Positions 10,189 through 20,236 of a DNA stretch of 64,000 nt are shown piece after piece. Source of the stretch: Gyromitra esculenta (Eukaryota; Ascomycota; Pezizomycetes; Pezizales; Discinaceae); the NCBI GenBank assembly GCA_038503075.1, contig JBCAML010000001.1, positions 3,224,001 through 3,288,000 of the forward strand, given 5' to 3'. How positions within the stretch are numbered: the stretch's first letter is position 1; every line of letters begins with the position of its first letter. A program made the translations under genes and the position numbers. Under the pieces are notes generated by a model. It was not told the origin of the DNA. It made no database searches and worked only from the letters and a program-made list of their open reading frames with translations.

Positions 10189-10907
10189 CTATGACGCGGC
10201 TTCTCCGCCCTTTCTGAAATTAACCTTTTCCACGCTGACGCTCTCGTTGCCCTTTTCGTCGGTGCGTAACTGGTAGACATAGAGCACAAGGACGCTTCCT
10301 TGGACCTAAGGCGTAGGTTTTCAGCAACTATCCCACCGTCACCACAGAAAAGCAGAGATAAACCCACGTCCATCAAGCAAAAGCTCGGAATAATCGGTTC
10401 CTCCTCACTAACCCATCCGCCTGAAATAGCACCCGTCGCCGAACCCGGATTGATAAAGAACCTCCCTTCCACTTCGTACGCCTCGAATTTGTGTGTGCCT
10501 CCCCACACCAACACATCGCAATCCAGTCTCCGCGCTTCAATCAGCAGCGATTCACTGTCGCCTTGCGGGATGATGGTATGGCCGTGCGTGAACCCGATGC
10601 GCAGGTTCCCATGGGTGACTACTTTCGAGAGCGGCAGATTTGTAGCATCGACGTCGAAATCGCCCTTGACGATTTGGAGGTCTGGCGCGGTGGAGCGCAG
10701 GAAGTCGTAGGTTTCTTTGTCGGTCAGGTTGCCTAGACATAGGATCTGGCCGATTTTGCCGGGGGAGAGGAGCTTGCGGAATTTGGCGGGGATGTCCTGG
10801 GGATGTGTTAGACAGGGGCGGAGGGTGGGGCACTGGGAAGGGGAGCTTACCGGGGCTCTGTCGGGGATGTGGAGGTCGCCGATGCAGAGGACTAGACGGG
10901 ATGCCAT
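10189..10907 (-). CDS. VPS29: Retromer subunit VPS29
   Basis: Exons 10907-10851, 10796-10368 and 10305-10189 on the minus strand (603 nt, 200 aa). Vps29 is the metallophosphoesterase-fold subunit of retromer, which recycles cargo from endosomes to the Golgi. Family motifs in order: LVLCIGDLHIP at the N-terminus, PAKFRKLLSPGKI, LCLGNLTDKETYDFL, VKGDFD, GFTHGH, THKFEAYE, FFINPGSATGA, IPSFCLMD, then LYVYQLR and a basic C-terminus. Length matches the 180-200 aa usual for the family. In the metal-site motif corresponding to GHTHK the first His is Gly (GGTHK), in keeping with Vps29 acting as a scaffold rather than an enzyme. The last intron removes a reading frame that would otherwise give a longer wrong tail. 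Start is the ATG before ASRLVL. Confidence 0.95.
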
Positions 10908-11426
10908 CGTGGGTGTGGAGGGGGGGAGGGGTAGTTGGTCGATAGCGAGGTAAGAGGGGATGCAGGGGCTAGTTCCTGATTGTTCAGTTAGCCATTGCAC
11001 AGCAGACAGGAGAGGGAGTGGCCGCCCACCGACAGCGGTTCTAGATCTGCGGGAGTCTGCGAGCTCTCCCGCAGATTGCGAGAGCTACGTCGGCAGCCCG
11101 TTACCCGGCCCAGACGAGGACACGTGACCAGAGCCCAGCACCCACGCAGGGCAACTGCGAGCTCGCACCGCGCCCACGCTCGTTCCCACACCATCGCACC
11201 ATCGCACCAGCCTCGGCCCTTCCCCGCAGCCTCCCCCGCACTGTGCTGCTCGCCGTACAGTTCATCACGCTCGCTCGCCCTTCGGCCATCTCCGCGTCGC
11301 TCATTCACGCTGGCGGGTCGCTCCACACCCCGCCTGTCGCTCATCAACAGGCACCTCGACTCTTCTTCCCCCGCTCCTTCGTACATCACCGCCACTACTG
11401 CCTCTCCTACAGTGTCCTCCTACAGA
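10908..11426. promoter_or_regulatory. Divergent promoter region of VPS29 and the aminotransferase
   Basis: 519 bp between two divergent start codons, GC-rich. It contains a perfect 11-bp inverted repeat (11045-11055 and 11066-11076, arm ATCTGCGGGAG, 10-nt loop) and an overlapping alternative 7-bp pair (11062-11068 with 11080-11086). No clear TATA box. From 10995 the plus frame is open into the aminotransferase. Confidence 0.5.
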
Positions 11427-12716
11427 ATGTCTTCTCAAGCTGCTCACCCCACCGTGTTGATTCCGGGGCCGATTGAATTCGACGATGAGGTTTTGCTGTC
11501 GATGGCTCATCCTAGGTAGATATCGTTCCGCCTCGCAGAGACTCATCCGTCTTGGGTTTCTAACGTGATGATTGCTACAGCGAGAGCCATGTTGGCGCGG
11601 CGTTTGTGAATACCTTCGGGGAGACGCTCTCGATGTTGCGGAAATTGTTCCTTAACTCCGATCCTACAGCACAAGCATTCGCTGTCTCTGGGTCGGGGAC
11701 TCTTGGATGGGATTTCGTAGCTGCAAATCTTGTCGAGAGAGGCGATGATGTCCTCGTTCTCCACACAGGTATGTTCTTCCTCCATTCTACGAATCGAACC
11801 ATAAACCCCTCTCATCTAACACTGCTCCAACCCGCCAGGCTACTTTGGCGACTCCTTCGCCACCTGCTTCTCGACCTACGGTGCTTCCCCCACGCAGCTC
11901 AAGGCGCCCGTCGGCTCCCGTCCCTCTCTTTCGGCGATTGAAGCCGCCCTGAAAGAAAAGGCCTATAAAGCCATCACCATCACCCATACCGACACATCTA
12001 CCGGTGTCCTCTCCGACATCAAAGCCATTGCCGAGTTGGTCCACAGAGTCTCGCCTGACACGCTCGTCGTAGTTGATGGCGTGTGCTCTGTCGGCTGCGA
12101 AGAAATTCGCTTCGACGACTGGCGCATTGATGTCGTCCTTACTGCGTCCCAGAAGGCAATCGGGGTACCTGCGGGGCTCTGCATCCTCATGGTCAGCGGT
12201 CGGGCGATCGAGCGCTTCAACGCCCGTACCACTCCGCCATCATCTTACTTTGCATCATTTGCAAACTGGCTTCCTATAATGCGCAATTATGAGGCCAAAA
12301 AGCCGTCCTACTTTGCAACACCGTCGCCGCAGCTGATCCGCGCGCTGCACACCTCGTTGACTCAGATCCTGTCCCTCCCTATGGAAGAGCGCTTCGCGAA
12401 GCACAAGGAGGTTAGCGCGATCGTTAAGAAGACGATTGCCGATATGGGTTTGAAGCAGCTTGCGGAAGCGCCAGAGTGCCAGGCGAACGGAATGACAGCG
12501 ATCTACCTGCCAGAGGGTGTGGGCGCGCCAGATCTACTGCCCAGGTTGCTAGCTAAAGGTGTGATTTTTGCGGGTGGACTGCATAAGGAGATTGCAGCAA
12601 AGTATTTTAGGTTTGGACATATGGGCGTGAGTGTTACGAATGGAGATTTGGGACATATTCAGAAGGCATTGGAGGCATTGAGGAAGAGTTTAAATGAGGC
12701 TGGGTATCAATGTTAG
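11427..12716 (+). CDS. AGX1: Alanine-glyoxylate aminotransferase (class V, AGT1/Agx1)
   Basis: Exons 11427-11515, 11581-11768 and 11839-12716 (1155 nt, 384 aa). PLP enzyme converting glyoxylate and alanine to glycine and pyruvate. The protein opens with VLIPGPIEFDDEVL, has SESHVGAAFV, the cofactor-binding AVSGSGTLGWDF, HTGYFGDSF, HTDTSTGVL, the VVDGVCSVG aspartate and the Schiff-base lysine in LTASQKAIGVP (about K198). Length fits yeast and human AGT (about 385-392). No C-terminal peroxisomal tripeptide (ends GYQC). The ATG at 11427 aligns with the family start, but the same frame is open upstream to at least 10995 without an ATG, giving a possible non-AUG extension. Confidence 0.95.
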
Positions 12717-13112
12717 ATATAGTACTCTCGTTAGTTTCATCCGAGCGATGCTCTCACGGAATTGGGGGGGGGGGGCGAAAAGGGCACGAAAAGGACACTA
12801 GAAAAAAATATCATCTTGCATTTAAGGGAATAGGGTGTTTTATTGTACCGTATCCAGATGCTAAATATAAAATTTGCTGATACCTATAACCCCTCGAATC
12901 TTATCGAAAATCATTGCCCACTCTATCGCATTCGGAGCTTACCTACCGCTCACGTGTCATTGAGCCGCATAACAAGCCTTTTTTTCCCTCCCGTTTATAA
13001 CCCCGCCATGAATCTACTCTAGCTGGACAGCATTTGGGGAAGGAAAAAAATCAACGACAAACCTCTCTCCCCTGTTTCTTTCTTTCTTTTTATGTTATAG
13101 CGGTGTGTCAGG
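12717..13112. other. Intergenic region
   Basis: 3' flank of the aminotransferase and 5' flank of the CCDC25-like gene. Contains a poly-G run near 12763-12774 and CT-rich sequence before the next start. No gene seen. Confidence 0.5.
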
Positions 13113-14154
13113 ATGGTGTATTACTTCACTTCGAATGTAGTCAATCCGCCGGCGTTTATATACGTTGGGAAGGATAAAGTTGAGAGTACGCACCCTTGCG
13201 ATTTTCCTGGAAAAGAAGGAGGGGGGAGGAAGCTGTAAATGGATACTAAGATAGTGAGGCACGGTGATAGACTAACTTTATTGTACAGATGAGGAACTGA
13301 TTAAGTACGGCTGGGACGAAGATCTCTGGTATAATATACTTCTCTCCACTCCTTCTTCCGCAGAAAGCTAACAGGCCTGGTATTTAGGGTACAATAACCC
13401 CCCCCTCCTCTCAAAGTAGGTATATAGGCTGAGACTGACCTTGGGGGGGTGATGTTTTTTTTTTTTTCGCTGTGGATAGTTCCATGCAGATAAACTCTCG
13501 TCGGCACATATATACCTTCGGCTCGCTGAAGGTCAGAGCTGGGAGGACGTGCCACAGGAACTACTAATCGATTGTTGTCAACTCACGAAGGCGAATTCAA
13601 TTGAAGGCACGTGAGTCTAATCCACATTCAGGAGTGAGGGGAGGGGGGGGTATAGCTATACTAACAGCCTACAGGAAACAAAAAGGATAATGTAAACGTC
13701 GTCTACACGCCTTGGTCCAACCTTAAGAAGGACGGCAGTATGGCAGTCGGTCAGGTCGGCTTCAAAGATCAACGTAAAGTTAAAAAGATCCTGGTTGAGG
13801 CGCGCACCAACGCTATCATCAACCGCCTTAATAAGACCAAGGTCGAGAAGTTTCCTGATCTAGCGGCGGAGCGGGAGGAAAGGGATCGCACGATTAGGGA
13901 TCGGGAGAAGAAGTTTATGTTGGAGCGGGTATGTTCCCCTCCCTCCCCCCTTTCTCCCCTTGCTTTTCCCTGTGGGTGAGTGTGGGGTGCTGATGGTGAG
14001 GAAATAGAGGAAGGAGGAGGCACGGATTGCGAAGGAGCGGAAAGAGAAGGCATGGCAGAAGGATCATGCTTATGATGATTTATTTACGGAGGAGGCACTG
14101 GAGGAGAACTCGAACGATAAGAGGGATGCGAGCTATTACGATGACTTTATGTGA
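13113..14154 (+). CDS. CCDC25/Jlp2-like NFACT-R domain protein
   Basis: Exons inferred as 13113-13185, 13289-13328, a single G at 13388, 13480-13606, 13675-13928 and 14008-14154 (642 nt, 213 aa; human CCDC25 is about 208). Motifs in family order: [115 protein letters not shown], then a charged helix ending YYDDFM. NFACT-R domains occur in ribosome-quality-control and DNA-sensing proteins. Joining 13328 directly to 13480 breaks the frame; one extra G restores the conserved W-F-H. The next intron uses a GC donor (13607). The frame sum is exact with both unusual features. Confidence 0.85.
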
Positions 14155-15573
14155 AGAGATAATACTTTTCTCTCTTCCTGTTTTTCCTTTTAGTTTGAGC
14201 AGGTGAACAAGTGATTGCTTTTTATAGCATACTCTAAAGGGTGTGAAGACGTTCCACATACCAGCTTTTATAACAAGCAATCAGCTCTGCTAAATTCTCG
14301 TTTGAGCTGTTTTCAGAAGATTCTTCTTTTGAATATCCATTAGTAGACAAGCCTTGAGTTTCACAAATAGCGCCTCACACGGAGAACTTGAATGCGAATT
14401 GGGGCTTACGGACAGGTTAACAGGCATTGCTTAATTAGAGCATCTTCAAACTCGCAATCGATGATTCGCCTTTCGTTGTAAGAAAACGAGTTGAGCGAGA
14501 CAAGGAGGCGGAGAGAGTTATAACGGAGCAGAATAGATGAAACATTCTTCAGAGTTAGTATTGCAAAATATATCTTTGGATGTGGTGGGATGCGGTGGCA
14601 GTCTGGACATACCCCCAAAGAAGTCTGCTTTTCCGCTGGGCCCCATCGTCGACCCTTGCTTCTACTAGAGGCAGTTTGAGATAAGGGAGTAAGAAGAAAA
14701 ACGTGTGCTGAATAAAAAGATACTAATTTTCTTGCCATGTGTTGGAAGTTTGGTTTTGTATCCCCGGCGTTAAAGCAAACACAGGCCTACCTTATTAACT
14801 ATATCCTGAGAGTTAAAGTGTACCTGCATGACTATAGTCGATATAGAAGGAGCATTGATTCTTGATCGTCTAGATAGATCATAGCATACATGCATCTTTT
14901 GGTCAAACCAAGCGAGAAGGAACTGCAATTTTTCTGGTATTAGTACGGCCCTACTCTTCACTGTTGAACACGTTGGCAGTTATCTTCATAGGCGATCACT
15001 CGGTAAATTTTGTTCCAAACACCACCAACGCCAAGCACGATACCAAAGAGAGTCACCCTATCCGAGCAGTTTTGAAAAACACAGTAGCTTATATACTACA
15101 GATTTCAACCCGTGGTATTCCATCCATCCCCCATCTTTGCCATAGCTCCAATTCCGACACCAAAAAATAGAAAGAAAGAGAAACCAAGTCTGCCACGTGC
15201 CCAAAGAACCACCATAAACCGAAGAAAATGCCAAGTACCGTCATACAAAGATGTGCAAACAAAAAACCATTAGATATAGATAAAAAAGATAATGAAGGAA
15301 GACAACGATGAAACTGGGAACAGGCGCACGTGAAATATATGTATGTATCCCGTTACGTGACAAGAGGATGATAAAAGAAGACGACCATAAATATGTCATT
15401 TCCATGAATCAAACAAAAACCCACGAATAAGATGCATACAACCTCATCCTACCCCTCCGATACGCCTTTTAAACAAAAAAATCCTGAACGTATTTAATGA
15501 CTAGTTACCTGTATTCTTCCCAACCTTGTGCCTACCAAATGCTTATAGCTCTCCTAGCTTTCCTTAGTCCTCA
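14155..15573. other. Intergenic region between convergent genes
   Basis: 3' flanks of the CCDC25-like gene and BUD6. Small ORFs (for example minus 14406-14738) have no recognisable features and are probably chance. No RNA gene or repeat recognised. Confidence 0.4.
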
Positions 15574-18500
15574 TCATTCTTCTTCGTCATCTTCTTCGCT
15601 ACCCTCCCCCTCCTCGGCCAGTTCTTCCTCCTCCCTGGCCCGTTCTTCCTCCTCCATCTGCTTCTTTCGTTCCCAGACGTCCTTTCTAACCCTTTCGTCT
15701 CGCACTGTGCGTAGCCTTTCCACTTCATCCACCCCACCAGCTTTCTTCAATTTATTCTCTTCCACAAACTCACCGAGTTCCTTTTGGAATTCTGGGACCC
15801 TCGATTCAAGTTCCTTTTGTCTAAGCTTTTCTGCCCTTTCTATTGCTTCTAGCCTGCTCTCGTGGTTCGGCTGCAGGGCGCGGACTTCGCTAAGTATAGA
15901 GTCTTTTGCCTCGCTGGGATCGAGCTTTTCGTCGGGGTGTACTAGCCCCACCGGGAAGTTCCTGCTGCTAGACCTTGGTGCTCCAGCAGTGCCGTTGACA
16001 GCGTTATTCTTGAACTGTTGCTCCGTACATTGTTCCACCAGTTGGAATGTCTGCGCCGCCTTATCCAAGTCATCTTGTAAATCCTCGATGAGATTCTCCT
16101 GCATATTGAAGAAATCTTGTTCCTGGCAAACAAGCTCCACTTCTTTCTCCCAGACACGCCTGAAAACAGGTTTCTCCCGCTTAATGTAATCGGCCATCTT
16201 TTTGAGCTCTGACCTGGCTTGGGCGATCTCCTTCTTAACTTGGCTAAGATTTCGGGCTAGGGGACGTACACCACGCTGTACAACATCTTTGCGTAGATCT
16301 TCCACCGTGTCCTGAAGGTCATCAACTCGATTCACAAGTGCGTCTGCATCTGTGCCAAGAGTCTTTTTGCCAGTTTCGACGTAAGTGCGGCCTTCGTTGG
16401 GGCCAAGGGTAGGCTGAGCAGCGACGGTTTTAACCGCACCAGCTTTAGTCTTGATAGTCGTCATCGAGGTATTGATATCAGCGACAAAAGTGGAATACAC
16501 CTGTCGCAGGACCGCCAAATCCTTCCTCAAGTCGCGGAGCTCGATTAATTGGGCTGTATTATCCTGCTTTGGCGCAGCTACGGACATTGATGAGAAGCTA
16601 GAAGGTGATTGTGGTGTTGCCAAGACAATTGGAGTAGCGACCGGAGCAGCTACTGAAAGTTCAGCAATTTTTTTGGCTGCTTCTTCTTGTCGTTCTGCCA
16701 CCCGCGTGATCTGTAAGCTTTGCCCTTCCACGGATCCCCGTAATCCGTCTACCATCTTTTTCAAGCCGCCTATTCCATCATCGATATGTCGTTTAACCTC
16801 ATCAAGAACTTCGATATTTAAGCATAAAACCGATCTATCCTTTACGTCCCGTAGATCTTCCAGTTCATAGCGCACCCCAGAAACTGTGTCCTGAAGGTAG
16901 ATTTCTGGAAAATCTTCACCAGACGGGGGGCTGTAATTGAATTTGGATATAAAGAGGAGGCGGAAGGAGGCCAATGATAGAGCATCTACACCATCAGCCA
17001 AAACAACTTTCTTGATTGAACGACCAAGTTGTAGGAATAGGGTAAGTTCTTTGGTAGGTGGTGGTGGTGAAGAATTCCTTCGGCTCTCCGGTTTGGGAGA
17101 TGATGGAATGATAGCTGCCTCTAGAATTTTTGTAGGGGATTTGGGAACTTCTTTTAGAACGTCGTCTTTTTGCGGGGGTGGTGGAGGAAATGCAACGGTA
17201 TCGATTTTGATAGGAGATTGAATTTGAACAGATTCATCATCTTTAGCAGGAACTGCAGGGCCAGTTTTCTTTTCAGAAGACTGTACAGCCGACAAATCGG
17301 GTTCAAGCTCACGTTCTTCTGATATCCGATGTACATTTCTCTTAGGTGATGTCTCATTACTTCGAGAAACCAGCTTGCCTGTGTACTGACGCCGCACCCG
17401 AACAGCATCCAATGACTCTTTTGATTCAAGATTTTGAGGCTGCGCAGATGAATTGCCGTTGGTTGGCAACATTACTACTCCATTCGGTGACACCCCCGTG
17501 AGCCTAGCAATTTGATAAGCAGAATATCGGCGGGATGCACGTCGCTCTGGCTGACCCTCCCGTTGCAAAGCTGCAAGAGCGTCTTGAGCAGGTGGCGGTG
17601 GGGGCGGTGGGGGGGCAAAATATTGAGCCTGCACAGGGCTCTGAGTGGGCTCTTCAATAGTAGGTGTTGGTTGCATTTCAGCCGAATTTATGGGAGGTGA
17701 AGAAAGATTGGATGATATGGGGGCAGAATGTGGATGTGAACTTCGTGAAGGTGCATTTGCGAATGCAGAATTTCTTACCGGGGCGGGATAAGAAGGTGGC
17801 GACGATGCTCCTCGAGTTGTTGAATTCCCGCCTGGTAGAGATGATATTCGTGGAGGCGTTTCCTCTAGGCTATCTCGGCTTCCTGTTCTTACAGGCGGAG
17901 CTGGCTGCTGTGGAGGCGGGGGCCCTCGATCTATAGATGCGGGGCCAGAAATTTCGCCGGTTTCTCTTGCATTCTTCTGTCGTAGCTTTTGTTGCTTTCT
18001 CTTAAGCCCATGAAGGAGATTGATAATGATTTCCCTAATCCTTGGCAAGTAGACTTCTAGGCTTTGAGGACTAGCATCTTGGCTCAAGGTACTCTCCAAT
18101 ATTGTCCTTAGGGCATCCGGAACATTTCCGAGATCTGATGTTTCCACCCCTATCGCGGTGAAAGCTCGACATGCCAAGTTAAACTCGGATCCGAGACGGA
18201 CATATACGTCGGAGACCTCTGCTTCAGTAGCTTGCTGCCGCGACCAAGCGGTGAGTGTCTCGAGGAGTTGCTTAGTAGCGACGAGAAGCTGGGTTACAGA
18301 TTTCTCGATAGTTGATAGGTGTTGGGATGGCTTCAGTTGAAGTTAGCGAGATACTACTACTAATAGTATTACCAGCGTTCTAAACAGGTATTCTATTTAT
18401 ACGCAAAAAGGTATGTTTCTCCTGCAGGCTGCAGGGCGGATCTGGGAGCGAGGCTCACACTTATTCTCGACCTCTGTCCCCGGGGACTCCTCGCCGAACC

Positions 18501-18602
18501 CGTTGAATTTTGAGACGACATTGAATCAATGCTAAAAGTGGAAGATTGTGAGGATGGAGTAGGAGATCTTCTCAGGCCTGAGCGAAGAGAACCAGATTGC
18601 AT
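15574..18602 (-). CDS. BUD6: Bud6/Aip3 actin- and formin-interacting polarity protein
   Basis: Exons 18602-18459 and 18330-15574 (2901 nt, 966 aa). Bud6 is a polarisome component that binds actin and stimulates formin-driven actin-cable nucleation at growth tips. After a Ser-rich leader comes the conserved N-terminal block 'TIEKSVTQLLVATKQLLETL', 'VSDVYVRLGSEFN', 'ACRAFTAIG' and 'LPRIREIIINLLHGLK' (about residues 55-170), then a long disordered Pro/Ser region with polyproline, then the C-terminal AIP3 domain from LFLQLGRSIKKVVL (about 480) with long coiled coils (about 560-850) and an acidic tail. The intron is placed by donor GTGAGC at 18458, phase 0, joining SRIS to PSQH; other donors break the frame. 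A 99-codon shorter TTG-start reading is rejected because the conserved domain extends upstream. Confidence 0.92.
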
Positions 18603-20236
18603 TAGATGAGGGAAAGGGGTGGGTAGGTGGTGGGCGCCCAGCGGGGGGGGAGGACCGGAAGAAGGGGGGTTGGGTATGGTGGGGGTGAGGTTTAGCTATG
18701 GGGCCTGTGACATGGTGTTGGGTGTTGGGTTAGTTGTGTTTACCGCTAGCGAATGAAATCGCCCGCTGCAGTATGACGGCTGCAGGGACCGATGCTTCCT
18801 AGTTCGGGTGTACTTTACATACCGCTATCACTCAGGCGACGCTGACGTATCTTTTTCGTAGCAGATCGATGTGCTGGATGAATGGAAAGTTCGGATGGAG
18901 GGTAAGGAGGATGAGGGTAGCAGGTCGAGGGATGATGGCACCAGCGCTCTTGTGGTTAAAAACGTGGATATAAGTGGGCTGTGCCTTGCGCGTGGCCGAG
19001 AGCCGCCAGTGAGTAGAAAAGCGTGTGAGAAGGCCTCAAGACGCACACATTGGAAGAGGCACAAACAGCTGCAGCATAGTTTCGCAGGGCTGGATATTAA
19101 ATTTCGGCTGTCTATTTTCGGGAAATATTTCTCAAGCGACCGCTGACAGAGTCGAAAACATGAATCTTATGGCACCATTGTCCGTGCGCTCGGTGGATTT
19201 CTCCACCCCTTACAGATCATTTGTTGGGGATTTCACAGGTCTAAGAAGGCAAGATCTATTGAAGCTTGTTTATTCGCGGAGAAGTAGGAGAGGGGGGAGA
19301 AACGTGCTGGGAATGATACCTATGTCGACACAGGGAGCGCCATAGAGATCTCCAACCCGCGACACCGTCCATCTAGCATTCACACAATCAGATGACCCAC
19401 ATGAGTAGACTTCCCGACAATTTTCAGTTGCCCACCACACACTGAGGCCGAGTGGTTGCGTGTGTACCAGGCTGTGATTTTGTGAGCATGTGCGTACATA
19501 ACTGTATCATCCTGTGATATAGAGTGTATTCATTTTGGCCAGCGCCTGCAGCAGAAATTTCGCAAGGAGGCGGTGACCCTCCAAGGACCAGCCGAACGGA
19601 GATGTTGCTGCTCTATTTAATAGGCACGTACCTCCGGAAAGAGCGTATCAGATGTGTAGCTTGGAGTACGATGGGGTTTGGCGTGTGTGGCTTGGCGCGA
19701 GTGGTCTCGCTGGAAAAACCAAAAAAATTATTGGAAGGTAAAAGGTGAAACCATCCTGCTGCTACTGTTGCTGCTGGTGCTGTAGAGCTACTGCCCTCAT
19801 CGGCCCCCCCGAAATCTCTCCTAGCAGCTCTTTCTTGTTCCCTTAGGACTCTCCTCCCTTTTCCTTCTGCCGTTCCTTTTTGACCTTCTTGTGGATTCTC
19901 TTTTTTTTTAGTTGTGTTCACACGGGGGACTGCAAACGAGAACAAACTAACCTCTCGGTCGTGGTCTCTACTTCCTCGCTGCCTCCCACCACAACTACCA
20001 CCACCCCCCCTCTCCTCCTCCTCCTCCCTTAACCCCTCCCCGCCCCTTTTATACCTCCGGTTTCCTCTAGAGGGGAGTAACAGCAGAAAAAGCACCCTGA
20101 AACTTGTCTCCTTATTGACGACGAGTTTGTTACACCCGTTCATCTTTCCTCCAGCCTTCCTTGCTTCTTTCGCAAGCTTGTTCCACCTTACTACTTGTCT
20201 GCTCACAAGCTCTACGAACCCTACATCGTTGCAGTC
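18603..20236. promoter_or_regulatory. Divergent upstream region of BUD6 and PBP1
   Basis: 1.6 kb between divergent starts. From about 19900 to 20236 it is strongly CT-rich on the plus strand, typical of a fungal promoter/5' UTR for PBP1. ORFs here on either strand are low-complexity and lack family features. Confidence 0.4.

Noticed and set aside
13329..13479. One ordinary 151-bp intron in the CCDC25-like gene
   Set aside because: Direct joining of 13328 to 13480 puts the conserved region out of frame and reaches a stop.
15497..16189. 230-aa Ser-rich plus-strand ORF
   Set aside because: It is antisense to the coiled-coil part of BUD6; Ser runs mirror Glu/Arg-rich codons on the other strand.
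19613..20206. 197-aa minus-strand ORF upstream of PBP1
   Set aside because: It mirrors the CT-rich promoter/5' UTR of PBP1 (giving Glu/Gly/Arg runs) and has no domain.
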